Shown here piece by piece: positions 32,736 through 42,201 of a DNA stretch of 64,000 nt. Location: contig CAVPJV010000007.1 of assembly GCA_963705515.1 (NCBI GenBank), positions 1 through 64,000 on the forward strand, written 5' to 3'. Made by a program: the position numbers and the translations under genes. How positions within the stretch are numbered: position 1 is the stretch's first letter; each line of letters starts with the position of its first letter. Below the pieces are notes generated by a model that saw nothing but the letters and a program-made list of their open reading frames with translations, was not told where the DNA came from and ran no database searches. Source of the stretch: Gaiellasilicea sp963705515. GTDB taxonomy: Bacteria > Actinomycetota > Thermoleophilia > Gaiellales > Gaiellaceae.

Positions 32736-33413
32736 CTATGAGTCGACGAGCTTGTAGCCCACCCCCCACACGTTGACGACGAAGCGGTCGTCGGCGCCGC
32801 GCTCGAGCTTGGCGCGAAGCCGCGAGACGTGCGAATCGAGCGTTCGGGTGCGGGTGAAGGAGCGGTAGCCCCAGACGTCGCGCAGCAGCTCGTCCTTCGT
32901 GAAGACACGCGTCGGCTCGGCGGCGAGTGCTGCGAGCAGCTCGAACTCCTTGCCGGCAAGATGGATCGGCTCGCCGCGGACGGTGACGACGCGCGCGGGC
33001 AGGTCGACCACGAGGCCGCCGACCTCGAGCCGCTGCTGCGCCGGCGGCGCCACGCGCCGAAGCACGGCCCGGATCCGCGCCACGAGCTCGTCGTAGACGA
33101 CGGGCCGGTGGAGGTAGTCGTCGGCGCCGCGCTGAAACGCCCGCACCCGATCGACGGCATCGCCCTCGGCCGGTCCGAGCACGATCACCGGCACGTCGCG
33201 GTTCCACGTCCGACCGGGCTCGCCCTGGCGGAGTCGCGCGCAGAGCTCGAGCTCGGAGCAGAGAACCAGGTCGGGACGGGTGCGTTCCGCGAGTGCCAGT
33301 GCCTCGCCGCCGAACGCGGCCTGGAGGACGTGGAAGCCGTCGCTCTGCAACTGGCGTTCGAGATAACCGCGGATTGCGGGCTCCGGCTCGGCGAGGAGCA
33401 GCGCGGCTGTCAT
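32736..33413 (-). CDS. OmpR-type response regulator with degenerate receiver
   Basis: From ATG 33413 the protein has 225 residues: a receiver domain (1-115) and a clear OmpR winged helix (GKEFELLAALAAEPTRVFTKDELLRDVWGY, ending VNVWGVGYKLVDS). The receiver lacks normal phosphorylation residues. Where DLxxxD is expected it reads PDLVLCSELELC, placing Ser at the phospho-Asp position, and the conserved Lys (usually TKPF) is Arg in YLHRPV. It is therefore likely to work without phosphorylation or through another signal. No kinase is adjacent. A TAGCGT box 7 nt before the ATG supports this start. Confidence 0.85.
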   Translation of the reverse strand: MTAALLLAEPEPAIRGYLERQLQSDGFHVLQAAFGGEALALAERTRPDLVLCSELELCARLRQGEPGRTWNRDVPVIVLGPAEGDAVDRVRAFQRGADDYLHRPVVYDELVARIRAVLRRVAPPAQQRLEVGGLVVDLPARVVTVRGEPIHLAGKEFELLAALAAEPTRVFTKDELLRDVWGYRSFTRTRTLDSHVSRLRAKLERGADDRFVVNVWGVGYKLVDS

Positions 33414-33420
33414 GCTTTCG

Positions 33421-33426
33421 ACGCTA
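33421..33426 (-). promoter_or_regulatory. -10-like box of the atypical response regulator gene
   Basis: On the minus strand TAGCGT ends 7 nt before the ATG at 33413, with no Shine-Dalgarno. Confidence 0.5.
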
Positions 33427-33450
33427 GCAATGCGGTTTCTGGGCCGAAAG

Positions 33451-34386
33451 ATGTCCTTTCCAACGATTCTGCGACGATCGCTCCCCACCTGGCTCGTCTG
33501 GGCGGTGCCGCTCGCCGCGGCGGCACCGGCGCCCTGGCAGGCACATGCGCCGCTGCCCGAGCCGCGAACCGAGGTGGCGGCGGGCGTCGCCGGCGGCGAG
33601 ATCGTCGTCGTCGGGGGCTTCACGGCCGACGGCGGCAACTCGGCGCGCACCGACGCCTACTCGATCGCGCGGAACACCTGGCGCCGGCTTCCCGACCTCC
33701 CCGTCGCGGTCGACCACGCTGCGTCGGCAAGCGCGAACGGCAACGTCTACGTCCTCGGCGGCTACGGCGGCGACCGCAACCCGCTCGCGACCGTCTTCGT
33801 GCTCGGGCAGGACGCGACCTGGCGGCGTCTCCCGTCCCTGCCCGACGCCCGCGCCGCGGCCGCAGCCGCGATCGCCGGCGGCCGGCTCTATGTCCTCGGC
33901 GGCATCGACGGCAGGCGGGGCCTCGCCCGAGTCGCGTTCGCATTCGACCTGAAGACGCGGCGCTGGGCGCGCATCCCCGGCCCGTCCCCGCGCGAGCATC
34001 TGGCGGCCGCCGCAGCCGGGACGCGCGTCTACGCCGTCGGCGGCCGCAGCGCCGGGATCGACACCAACACGACGCGCTTCGAGGTCTACGACGCCCGCAC
34101 CCGCCGCTGGACGCAGCTGGCCGCGATTCCGCAGGCGCGAGGCGGCACCGGTGCCGCGTTCGCGAACGGTCGCATCGTCTCGGTCGGCGGGGAGCAGCCG
34201 CAGGGGACGATCGCATCGGTCTACGCCTACGGGTTGAGCACGCGCCGCTGGCAGCGGCTCGCGGACCTGCCCTCGCCGCGGCACGGGCTCGGCGTCGTCG
34301 CGCATGCCGGTCGCGTCTACGCCGTCGCCGGCGGGCCGCAGCCGGGGCTGACCGTCAGCGGCGCCGTCGAGTCGTTGCGGCCCTAG
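33451..34386 (+). CDS. Secreted kelch-repeat (beta-propeller) protein
   Basis: The ATG at 33451 gives 311 residues beginning with a signal peptide (MSFPTILRRSLPTWLVWAVP, cleavage near AAAAPA). Upstream ATGs at 33412 and 33430 would overlap the divergent regulator's start or its -10. About six kelch blades follow, each with a GG pair and a later Trp: EIVVVGGF, NVYVLGGYGG, RLYVLGGIDG, RVYAVGGRSAG, RIVSVGGEQ and RVYAVAGG. Kelch propellers mostly bind proteins or glycans; the ligand is unknown. The stop is shared with the convergent kinase gene (CTAG). Confidence 0.85.
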   Translation: MSFPTILRRSLPTWLVWAVPLAAAAPAPWQAHAPLPEPRTEVAAGVAGGEIVVVGGFTADGGNSARTDAYSIARNTWRRLPDLPVAVDHAASASANGNVYVLGGYGGDRNPLATVFVLGQDATWRRLPSLPDARAAAAAAIAGGRLYVLGGIDGRRGLARVAFAFDLKTRRWARIPGPSPREHLAAAAAGTRVYAVGGRSAGIDTNTTRFEVYDARTRRWTQLAAIPQARGGTGAAFANGRIVSVGGEQPQGTIASVYAYGLSTRRWQRLADLPSPRHGLGVVAHAGRVYAVAGGPQPGLTVSGAVESLRP

Positions 34387-36056
34387 ATCCGGCCGCTGCG
34401 CAGGACGCCTACCAGCAGCCACACCCCCAGCACACCGGACATGATGAAGCCGATCACCGACAGGAAGTGGATCCCGAAGATGTGCGGGCCGTCGGTCGCG
34501 AGGATCCCGATCAGCGACGAGCCGAGCAGGCCGCCGGCGACGACGAGCGCCACGACCAGCCGGTTGGCGACGACGTCCATCTTGTGCATGAAGTCGTCCA
34601 GCCCCTTGTGGACGAAGCCGACCTCGATCTGCCCGTCCCGCACCTCCTGGAGCACGTCGTGGATCTGGTACGGCAGCTCGTTCGCGATCTCGTACAGCTC
34701 GCGGCCGCGCTTCTGCGCCCGCCCCGCGAGGCGCGACGGCGAGAAGCGGTCGAGCATCAACTCACGCGCGTACGGCCGCGCCACCTCGAAGACGTTGAAC
34801 GCCGGGTAGAGCTCGACACCGACGCCGCCGAGCGTCGCGATCGCCTTGTCGAGCAGCACGAACCGCGTCGGCAGCCGCAGGTTCATCGAGTAGATCAGGG
34901 CGAAGCCCTCGCGGATCACCTGGATCGGGTCGATGTCGGCGAGGCTTGCCCCGTAGTAGCGGTAGTACAGCTCGCGCACCTCAATCGCGAACTCCTCCTC
35001 GCGCTCCTTCGGGTAGCGGACGCCGAGCTCGGCGAGCCGCCGCGGCAGCACGTCGACGTTCTCGGTCGCAGCGTCGATGAAGAGGCGCGTCAGCCGCGCC
35101 ATGTCCTCCTCGGTGAGCTTGCCTACGAGGCCGAAGTCGACGAGGCCGATCCGCCCGCCGTCCAGCACGAGCACGTTCGCGGGATGCGGATCGCCGTGGA
35201 AGAAGCCGTGCCGGAAGATCATCTCCATCCACGTGTCCGTGACCTGGTAGGCGAGGTCGCGGCGGGTCTCGACGGGCGTCGTCTCCAGCTCGAGGTCGGC
35301 GAGCTGCACGCCCGCGAGATACTCGAGCGTCAGCATGCGCACGCCGGAGTAGTCCCAGTAGACCTTCGGCACGACGACCATCTCGGAGTCGGCGAAGTTG
35401 CGCCTGAACGTGTCGGCGTGCCGGGCCTCGAGCTTGTAGTCGAGCTCCTGGCGGATGAAGCGGGCGAACTCGTCGACGAGGTCGTTGACGTCGATGAAGT
35501 CGAGTGCGCGCACCCGCTCCCTGATCAGGCGTGCGGCCTGGTAGAGGAGGGCGATGTCGTTCTCGATCTGATTCGGCGCGTTCGGCCGCTGCACCTTGAC
35601 GACCACCTCGTCGCCGTTGGGCAGCACCGCCCGGTGCACCTGGCCGATCGAAGCCGCCGCGATCGGCGACTCGCCGAACTCGAGGAACCCCTGCTCGAGC
35701 GTCAGGCCGAGCTCGTCCTCGACCACCTCGCGCACCTGCGCGAACGGGAACGGGCTCACGTCGTCCTGGAGCCCACGCAGCTCGGCGACGATGTCCGGCG
35801 GGACGACGTCGGGCCGGGTCGAGAGCAGCTGGCCGAACTTGACGAACGTCGGGCCGAGCTCGTCGAGCATCTCCCGCAGGTGCCGGCCTCGCTCCGAGCC
35901 GGCGGCCGACTCCGTGCTCGCCTCCACCCGCCCCGTCCACGGAAGGACATCGGTGAGCTTGTGCCGCTCGAAGAAGTAGCCGAAGCCGTGCCGGACGGCC
36001 ACCTGCGCGATCTCCGAGAGCCGGCCCATCTTGCGCGTGCGCGGTCGAGTCGCCAT
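34383..36056 (-). CDS. ABC1/UbiB-family atypical kinase
   Basis: This 557-residue protein has the family hallmarks: TFVKFGQLLSTRPDVVP (the KxGQ motif), IAAASIGQVHRAVL (the Ala-rich nucleotide loop), VVKVQRPN with the catalytic Lys, FFHGDPHPANVLV and LVDFGLVGKL. The C-terminus has two membrane helices (LVVALVVAGGLLGSSLIGIL and the last 30 residues). Members support quinone or isoprenoid lipid metabolism through ATPase activity. No ubiquinone genes lie nearby; a UbiE-like methyltransferase is near the window end. The role here is inferred. Confidence 0.92.
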   Translation of the reverse strand: MATRPRTRKMGRLSEIAQVAVRHGFGYFFERHKLTDVLPWTGRVEASTESAAGSERGRHLREMLDELGPTFVKFGQLLSTRPDVVPPDIVAELRGLQDDVSPFPFAQVREVVEDELGLTLEQGFLEFGESPIAAASIGQVHRAVLPNGDEVVVKVQRPNAPNQIENDIALLYQAARLIRERVRALDFIDVNDLVDEFARFIRQELDYKLEARHADTFRRNFADSEMVVVPKVYWDYSGVRMLTLEYLAGVQLADLELETTPVETRRDLAYQVTDTWMEMIFRHGFFHGDPHPANVLVLDGGRIGLVDFGLVGKLTEEDMARLTRLFIDAATENVDVLPRRLAELGVRYPKEREEEFAIEVRELYYRYYGASLADIDPIQVIREGFALIYSMNLRLPTRFVLLDKAIATLGGVGVELYPAFNVFEVARPYARELMLDRFSPSRLAGRAQKRGRELYEIANELPYQIHDVLQEVRDGQIEVGFVHKGLDDFMHKMDVVANRLVVALVVAGGLLGSSLIGILATDGPHIFGIHFLSVIGFIMSGVLGVWLLVGVLRSGRI

Positions 36057-36151
36057 CCCGGAAGTGTTCCACGCGGCGGTCGGGACTCCGCTTCCAGCTG
36101 CGCGCGAAGACCTAAAGGGTCGCTCTGCGCCCGAACAGGAAAGATAGGTGC

Positions 36152-37609
36152 GTGGACGAGGGCCTTCTGCTTCTGCTCGTCGGCGGCATCCTGGCGAGCA
36201 GCATTCTCGTCGCCCTCGGTGCCGCGCGAGCGGGGCTGCCCGTGCTCTCGGCCTTCCTCGCGATCGGGATGCTGCTCGGCTCCGACGGCCCTGGCGGGAT
36301 CGAGTTCGACGATGCCAAGCTCGCCCGGGAGGTCGGCGTCGTCGGGCTCGCGCTGATCCTCTACGAGGGCGGCCTGCAGACGTCGTGGCGCCGCCTGCGC
36401 GAGGTCGCGGTGCCCGCGGCGCTCCTGAGCACGGTCGGCGTCGTCGTCAGCGCCGTCCTGACGGGCCTCGCCGCGTACATGCTCTTCGACCTCTCGTGGC
36501 TCGAGTCCGTGCTGCTCGGCGCCGTTGTCTCCTCCACCGACGCCGCTGCCGTCTTTGCGACGCTCCGGTTCACGCACATCCGGCGCCGCCTCGCGCGCAC
36601 GCTCGAGGCCGAGTCGGGCGGCAACGATCCGATGGCAATCGCGCTCACGCTCGGGCTGATCGCCTGGATCGAGCGGCCCGACGCCTATGGAGTCGACGAC
36701 CTGCTCCTGCTCGTCCTCCAGCAGCTCGGTCTCGGCCTCGTCGTCGGAGTGGCCCTCGGCGTCGTCGCGTCATGGGTCTTCGGCCGGCTGCCGCACTCGA
36801 TCGGTGCCTTCGCGCCGGTGGCGTCGCTCGCGGCCGCGGCGCTCGCGTTCGGCGTCGCCGACGTGATCGGCGGCAGCGGCTTCCTCTCGGTCTACCTGGT
36901 CGGGCTCGCGGTCGGGAGCACGCCGTCCCGCTATCGCCGCCACCTCGTCTCCTTCCACGAGGGGCTCGCGTTCGCGGCTCAGGTCGCGCTCTTCATCGTC
37001 CTCGGGCTGCTCGTCTTCCCCTCGGACCTACCCGACGTCGCCGTCCCGGGACTGGCGCTGGCGCTGCTGCTGATGCTGGTCGCGCGCCCGGCGTCGGTGT
37101 GGGCGTCGACCGCCTTCCACGACTTCACCAACCGCGAGCGGCTCCTGCTCGGCTGGGCCGGCCTGCGCGGTGCCGTTCCGATCGTGCTGGCCACGTTCGT
37201 GCTCTCCTCGGACGTGCCGGAAAAGGAGACGATCTTCAACGCCGTCTTCTTCGTCGTCGTCGTCTCGGCGATCGTGCAGGGGACGACACTCGAGTGGGTG
37301 GCGGGGCAATTGGGCCTGCTTGCCCCTGCTCCGCCCCTGCACGAGGCGCCGCTCGAGGTGGGGCCGCTGAGCAAGCTCGATCTCGTCGACTTCGCCGTCG
37401 CGGGTGACCATGCCGTCAACGGCTCGGCCGTTCGCGAGCTCGGGCTGCCGCGCACTGCCCTGATCGCAGTGATCAACCGCGGCGAGGAGACGATCCCGCC
37501 GCGCGGCAGCACCGTCGTCCGGGCGGGCGACCGCCTCTTCGTCCTGATCCCGCGCACGATGCGCGCAGACCTCGAGGACGTCTTCGCGCGGTGGCGTAGA
37601 CGCGTCTAG
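36152..37609 (+). CDS. K+/H+ antiporter, CPA1 type with C-terminal RCK_C domain
   Basis: The 485-residue protein has about 12 membrane helices (residues 5-390), including EGGLQTSWRRLR, SSTDAAAVFATLRF and AESGGNDPMAIALTLG with the ion-binding Asp residues. A TrkA-C/RCK_C domain occupies the end (AVNGSAVRELGLPRTALIAVI to VLIPRTM), as in NhaP2/CvrA potassium-proton antiporters regulated by ligand binding. The start is a GTG at 36152 with AGGT close before it. The stop is shared with the convergent small gene (CTAG). Confidence 0.9.
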   Translation: MDEGLLLLLVGGILASSILVALGAARAGLPVLSAFLAIGMLLGSDGPGGIEFDDAKLAREVGVVGLALILYEGGLQTSWRRLREVAVPAALLSTVGVVVSAVLTGLAAYMLFDLSWLESVLLGAVVSSTDAAAVFATLRFTHIRRRLARTLEAESGGNDPMAIALTLGLIAWIERPDAYGVDDLLLLVLQQLGLGLVVGVALGVVASWVFGRLPHSIGAFAPVASLAAAALAFGVADVIGGSGFLSVYLVGLAVGSTPSRYRRHLVSFHEGLAFAAQVALFIVLGLLVFPSDLPDVAVPGLALALLLMLVARPASVWASTAFHDFTNRERLLLGWAGLRGAVPIVLATFVLSSDVPEKETIFNAVFFVVVVSAIVQGTTLEWVAGQLGLLAPAPPLHEAPLEVGPLSKLDLVDFAVAGDHAVNGSAVRELGLPRTALIAVINRGEETIPPRGSTVVRAGDRLFVLIPRTMRADLEDVFARWRRRV

Positions 37610-37830
37610 GCGCGCTGCTGCTCGAGCAGCTTCAGCCGGTGCTCGAGCTGGGCGAGGCGCAGCTCGACCGACTCGAGCTCCTCGCGTCGGACGAGCCCGA
37701 GCTCATACGCGAGCCGCTCACCGGTCTCCTGCGGCAGATCGGCCAGCTTGTCGACGCCGGAGCGCAGCTGCGCTGCCAGCTCTTCGACGAGCTGGCGGAG
37801 CGCGAAGACCTGACTATCTTGCCCGGCCAT
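37606..37830 (-). CDS. Small coiled-coil protein, BMFP/UbiK-like
   Basis: This 74-residue protein is helical. GLVRREELESVELRLAQLEHRLKLLEQQ resembles the C-terminal coiled coil of BMFP/UbiK proteins, which trimerise and bind lipid or help quinone synthesis. The N-terminal half (LRQLVEELAAQLRSGVDKLADLP) could be an amphipathic helix. The match is short, so confidence is moderate. It overlaps the end of secDF by 17 bases and so is probably the last gene of that operon; the stop is shared with the antiporter gene. Confidence 0.6.
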   Translation of the reverse strand: MAGQDSQVFALRQLVEELAAQLRSGVDKLADLPQETGERLAYELGLVRREELESVELRLAQLEHRLKLLEQQRA

Positions 37831-40606
37831 GCGGGCGAGTCGAGCGCCGCTGGCGGCGCCGGTCGCGCTTCGACTGTGACCCCGCGGTCGCCGTGGCGGG
37901 CTCCGGGACGGCTTCGCCGGCTTCGGGCTCGGCGCCGTCCTGGAACACGTCCGGGATCAGGTCCGGCGTCGGCTCCGCGGCCGCGAGCTCCTCGGCCTCC
38001 TTCAGCAGGCCCCCGACCGAGCCGGGATCGAATGCATCTTCCTTGCGGCGCGCGTACTCGGGCTCCTTTTCCTTCAGCCAGGAGAGCAGCGGTGCGGCGA
38101 TGAAGATCGAGGAGTACGCGCCGGCCCCGATGCCGACGAGCAGCGCGAACGCGAAGTCCTTCAGCGTCTCGCCGCCGAAGAAGTAGAGCGCCGAGATCGG
38201 GAGCAGCGTGATGAACGTCGTCGCCAGGGAGCGCGGGATCGTCTCCCACAGCGAGACGTTCGCCATCGTCCGGAACGACGCCCGCCTCATCAGTGGGATG
38301 TTCTCGCGGATGCGGTCGAAGATGATGATCGTGTCGTAGATCGAGTACCCGAGCACGGTCAGGACCGCGGCGACCGTGGCGGTCGTCACCTCCCGCCCGA
38401 GCAGGGCGTAGATACCGACGGTGATCAGGACGTCGTGGATCAGCGCGACCATCACCGGCGCCGCGAACTTCGCCTGGAAGCGGAAGGAGATGTAGATCGT
38501 GATCAGGAGCAGCGAGACGATGATCGCGAGGATCGCCCCCTCCGCGATCTGACGTCCGAAGCTCGCCGAGACCGTCTGGACGCTCGTGTCGGCGTTGAAC
38601 GACTTGTCCAACTGCCGGGTCAGCGCCTGTGTCTCCTCGGTCGAGAGCTCCTCGGTCTGGATCTGGAAGCCGGTGTACTTGCCGTCGACCGCCGCGCCGC
38701 GCCCGACGATCTGCGCGGCGCCGAGGCCGAGGTCGTCGGCCTGGGAGCGGACATCGTCGATCGCCACCGGGGCGTCGGACGGCACCGACGCGGTGATTTT
38801 CGTGCCGCCCTCGAAGTCGATCCCGAAGTTGAGGCCCTTGATCCCGATCGCGAGCAGCGAGATCGCCACGACAACAGCTGAGATCCCGAACCACCACTTG
38901 CGCAGGCCGATGAAGTCGCGCCTGATCCATTTCGGCGACTCGCCCTCGGCGCCCATCAGCTTCGGGTTGTCGAACCAGCGGAAGCCGGCGAGCAGGCCGA
39001 GGATCGCGCGCGTGGCCGCAACCGCGGTCAGCAGAGAGATCAGCGTTCCGATCAGGAGCATCAAGGCGAAGCCCTTCACGCCTGCGGTGGCGACGAGGAA
39101 CAACACCAGCGCCGTGATCGCGGTGACGACGTTCGCGTCGATGATCGTGTGGAAGCCCTTGCCGTAGCCGGCCGAGATCGCGGCTCGCACCGATTTGCCG
39201 GCGCGGTACTCCTCCTTCACGCGTTCGAAGATGACGATGTTCGCGTCGGCGGCCACCCCCAGGGTCAGGATGATCCCGGCGAAGCCCGGCAGCGTCATGG
39301 TGACGTTGAAGATGAGGATCGCGGCGTAGAGGAAGGCGGCGTAGATGCCGAGGCCGATCACGGCGACGATGCCGAGCACGCGGTAGAAGATGAGCAGGAA
39401 GAGCGCAACGGCGATCAGGCCGGCGATCGCAGCCTTCCACGCCTCGGCGAGCGAGTCCTTGCCGAGCGTCGCCGAGATCGCCGTCGTCTCGAGCGTCTTG
39501 AAGGTGACGGGGAGGGCGCCGCTCTGGAGCACGAGCGCGAGGTCCTTCGCCTCCGTGAGCGAGCCGATGCCGGTGATCTGGGCGCCGTTCGCGCCGCCGA
39601 TCCCGTTCGGGTACTGCTCGAAGTCGATCGACGGCCACGACTTGATCTGGCGGTCGAGCACGATCGCGAAGTGCTGGAACGACTGCGACGGATCGCCCTG
39701 GCCGCCTGTGATGTTGTGGCGGGCGCGGCCGCGGTCGGCCTCGCGGTTGGTGATCTCGGCGAACCGGTCGCCGCCCTTGTCCGTGAACTGCATCGTCACG
39801 ATCGGCTCGCCGGTCGTCGTGTCGAAGTCCTGCCGGGTGCCGGCGAGCTTCAGGTCGGCACCGGTCATCTCGGGGACGACCTTGTCCGGATCCGGATTGT
39901 CGGGGTCGTACCGGAGCAGGTAGTAGACGTTCTGCTTCGGGTTCTCGACGCCGACGCCCGGGCAGACGACCTCGCCGACGCCGCAGCTGACGACGACCGT
40001 CTTCGGCGGGACGCCGAAGATCTTCCAATCCTTCGGCAGCTTGCCGTCCTTGACGACGTCGCTCTCCAGCAGCTTGTCGCGCTCGGCGACAGGGCCGGCG
40101 CGCAACTTCTTCTTGTTGTCGAACAGGTACCAGTTGGTCTTCGTCCCGTCGTCGACGAGCGCCTGCTGGCCCGCAAGCAGCTCGTAGAGCGACTCCTTCG
40201 GGGAAGCGAAGCCGCCGGAGTTCGACGGCGGGGCCAGGTTCGCCTCGAGGTCGAAGAGCTCGAGCTGTGCCGTCTGGCCGAGGATGCCGATCACGCGCGC
40301 GGGATCCTTGACGCCGGGCAGGTCGATCACGATCTGGTCGTCGCCCTGCTTGCGGATCTCCGGCTCCGCGACGCCGAGCCGGTCGACGCGGTCGCGGAGG
40401 ATCTCGACCGAGCGGTCGAGGTCGGACTTCTGCAGCGGGCGATTCGGCGGCGGGACCGCCTTCAGCGTCACCTCGAGCCCACCCTGCAGGTCGAGCCCGA
40501 GCGTCGCCTTGTCGTGGAGCGGCGATGCGGGAATCGCGAGCAGGGCGACGCCGATCAGCCCAGCGACGATCAGCCCAACAAGAATGAGGTAGGGTCGGCG
40601 ATTCAC
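37814..40606 (-). CDS. secDF: Fused protein translocase subunit SecDF
   Basis: SecD and SecF, usually separate, are joined in one 930-residue chain. The SecD half has GLDLQGGLEVTLKAV, RVDRLGVAEPEIRKQG and ILRDRVD, a periplasmic P1 domain and six helices from about residue 370. The SecF half starts with RDFIGLRKWWFG and has GIDFEGGTKITASV and VLGYSIYDTIIIFDRIREN. The protein uses the proton gradient to pull exported chains through SecYEG. The last 100 residues are a variable cytoplasmic tail. yajC precedes it by 24 nt. Confidence 0.96.
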   Translation of the reverse strand: MNRRPYLILVGLIVAGLIGVALLAIPASPLHDKATLGLDLQGGLEVTLKAVPPPNRPLQKSDLDRSVEILRDRVDRLGVAEPEIRKQGDDQIVIDLPGVKDPARVIGILGQTAQLELFDLEANLAPPSNSGGFASPKESLYELLAGQQALVDDGTKTNWYLFDNKKKLRAGPVAERDKLLESDVVKDGKLPKDWKIFGVPPKTVVVSCGVGEVVCPGVGVENPKQNVYYLLRYDPDNPDPDKVVPEMTGADLKLAGTRQDFDTTTGEPIVTMQFTDKGGDRFAEITNREADRGRARHNITGGQGDPSQSFQHFAIVLDRQIKSWPSIDFEQYPNGIGGANGAQITGIGSLTEAKDLALVLQSGALPVTFKTLETTAISATLGKDSLAEAWKAAIAGLIAVALFLLIFYRVLGIVAVIGLGIYAAFLYAAILIFNVTMTLPGFAGIILTLGVAADANIVIFERVKEEYRAGKSVRAAISAGYGKGFHTIIDANVVTAITALVLFLVATAGVKGFALMLLIGTLISLLTAVAATRAILGLLAGFRWFDNPKLMGAEGESPKWIRRDFIGLRKWWFGISAVVVAISLLAIGIKGLNFGIDFEGGTKITASVPSDAPVAIDDVRSQADDLGLGAAQIVGRGAAVDGKYTGFQIQTEELSTEETQALTRQLDKSFNADTSVQTVSASFGRQIAEGAILAIIVSLLLITIYISFRFQAKFAAPVMVALIHDVLITVGIYALLGREVTTATVAAVLTVLGYSIYDTIIIFDRIRENIPLMRRASFRTMANVSLWETIPRSLATTFITLLPISALYFFGGETLKDFAFALLVGIGAGAYSSIFIAAPLLSWLKEKEPEYARRKEDAFDPGSVGGLLKEAEELAAAEPTPDLIPDVFQDGAEPEAGEAVPEPATATAGSQSKRDRRRQRRSTRPHGRAR

Positions 40607-40630
40607 GCGGTCAGCAGGTTAGCTGCGTTC

Positions 40631-40927
40631 TCACTGCGGTCGTATGAATTCTTCATGAGATTTTTGGGGGTCGATCACGGCAGCGACGCCGCGACGAACG
40701 ACCTTGACGTTCGTCCCGGGTGCGATCTCGACTTCGAGCGTATCGTCGGTTTCGTCAATCGACTTGACCCGGCCGAGCAGGCCGCCCAGTGTGACGATCT
40801 CGTCGCCGACGGTGACGGACTCGTGCAGCGCGCGCTGCTCCTGGGCGCGGCGCCGCTGCGGCCTGAGCACGAGCAGCCAGAAGCCCACGAAGAGCGCGAC
40901 GAGAACGATCAGCCCTCCTGGTTCCAA
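40631..40927 (-). CDS. yajC: Preprotein translocase accessory subunit YajC
   Basis: YajC is a small membrane partner of SecDF. One N-terminal helix (GLIVLVALFVGFWLLVLRPQRRR) is followed by the typical VTVGDEIVTLGGLLGRV domain. The length is 98 residues. Its start overlaps the end of tgt by 19 bases, giving the usual order tgt-yajC-secDF. Confidence 0.95.
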   Translation of the reverse strand: MEPGGLIVLVALFVGFWLLVLRPQRRRAQEQRALHESVTVGDEIVTLGGLLGRVKSIDETDDTLEVEIAPGTNVKVVRRGVAAVIDPQKSHEEFIRPQ

Positions 40928-42045
40928 GGATCCTCCTGCGGCCCGCCGGCGAGCCGGGCAAGCGCCGCGGCCGTGTAGACCTCGAGCTCACCGCGTTCGA
41001 TCGCCGCCCGCGCGCCCGCGGTCAGTTCGAGTAGGAAGTGCAGATTATGCAGGCTCAGCAGGCGGAGCCCCAATACCTCCTCCTGATTGACGAGATGGCG
41101 CACGTAGGCGCGCGAGAAGCGGCTGCAGGCGGGGCAGCCGCAGCCCTCCTCGAGCGGGCGCGGGTCGTGCGCGAAGCGAGCGTTGCGAAGGTTCAGGCGA
41201 CCGGTCGCGGTCAGGGCGGAGCCGGTCCGGGCCGTGCGGGTCGGCAGGACGCAGTCGAACATGTCGATCCCCGCGCCGATCACACGCAGGATCCCTTCCG
41301 CATCGCCGATCCCCATGAAGTAGCGCGGCTTGCCGGCGGGCAGCAGCGGCGCCGCCCAGCCGGTCGCGTCGAACATCTCCTCGCGGCTCTCCCCCACCGC
41401 AAGCCCGCCGAGCGCGTGACCGTCGAACCCGAGCGCCGCGATCTCCTCGATCGAGCGCCGGCGCAGCTCCGGGTCGGACGCGCCCTGCGCGATCCCGAAC
41501 AGGAGCTGGCCGGGCGCCCGCTCCTGCTCGCGCTGGCGGGCCGCCCAGTGCGTGGTCAGGCGAACTGCTTCCTCGAGCTCGCTCCGCGGCACGCCCGCGG
41601 GCGGGCAGATGTCGAACGCCATCGCGATGTCCGAGCCGAGGTTGCGCTGGATCCGCGCCGCGATCTCGGGCGAGAAGCGCGCCGGGGAGCCGTCATAGAC
41701 GGAGCGGAAGGTGACGCCGTCGTCGTCGACGTCGAGCAGCGTGTCGCGGAGCGAGAAGACCTGGAAGCCGCCCGAGTCGGTCAGGATCGGCCCGTCCCAG
41801 CCGGAGAACGCGTGCAGCCCGCCGAGCCGCGCGATCAGCTCGTCGCCGGGGCGGAAGTGAAGGTGGTACGTGTTGCCGAGGATGATCTGAGAGCCGACCG
41901 TGCGCAGCTCGTCCGGGTCGAGGCTCTTCACCGTCGCTTTCGTCCCAACGGGCATGAACGCAGGCGTCCTCACCTCGCCGTGGGCGGTACGCAGGATCCC
42001 GGCGCGCGCGGCGCCGTCGGTGGCGGTGACGTCGAAGACGGACAC
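40909..42045 (-). CDS. tgt: tRNA-guanine(34) transglycosylase
   Basis: Tgt swaps guanine-34 of His, Asp, Asn and Tyr tRNAs for preQ1, a step in queuosine synthesis. The nucleophile Asp is in FDCVLPTRTARTG; ILTDSGGFQVFSL is the substrate-binding loop and EGCGCPACSRFS plus a later His binds zinc. I choose the GTG at 42045 (VSVFDVTATDGAARAG), which has TAAGCT 8 nt upstream; an in-frame ATG at 42120 adds 25 atypical residues. The length is 378 residues. Confidence 0.96.
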   Translation of the reverse strand: MSVFDVTATDGAARAGILRTAHGEVRTPAFMPVGTKATVKSLDPDELRTVGSQIILGNTYHLHFRPGDELIARLGGLHAFSGWDGPILTDSGGFQVFSLRDTLLDVDDDGVTFRSVYDGSPARFSPEIAARIQRNLGSDIAMAFDICPPAGVPRSELEEAVRLTTHWAARQREQERAPGQLLFGIAQGASDPELRRRSIEEIAALGFDGHALGGLAVGESREEMFDATGWAAPLLPAGKPRYFMGIGDAEGILRVIGAGIDMFDCVLPTRTARTGSALTATGRLNLRNARFAHDPRPLEEGCGCPACSRFSRAYVRHLVNQEEVLGLRLLSLHNLHFLLELTAGARAAIERGELEVYTAAALARLAGGPQEDPWNQEG

Positions 42046-42053
42046 GGCCGTCC

Positions 42054-42059
42054 AGCTTA
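42054..42059 (-). promoter_or_regulatory. -10-like box of tgt, leaderless layout
   Basis: On the minus strand TAAGCT ends 8 nt before the GTG of tgt; no Shine-Dalgarno lies between. Confidence 0.45.
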
Positions 42060-42201
42060 GGGATACGATCGCGAGGCGCGTTCGAGGGCGCATCCGGTCC
42101 GCGGGCAGGGCAGAGCCCACCTCGTCGCAACGGCAACAGCGTCACCACGATCATCTCCCGCCCGACGACGCGGACAGCGGGCCTCGACGGAGGAGGTCGT
42201 G

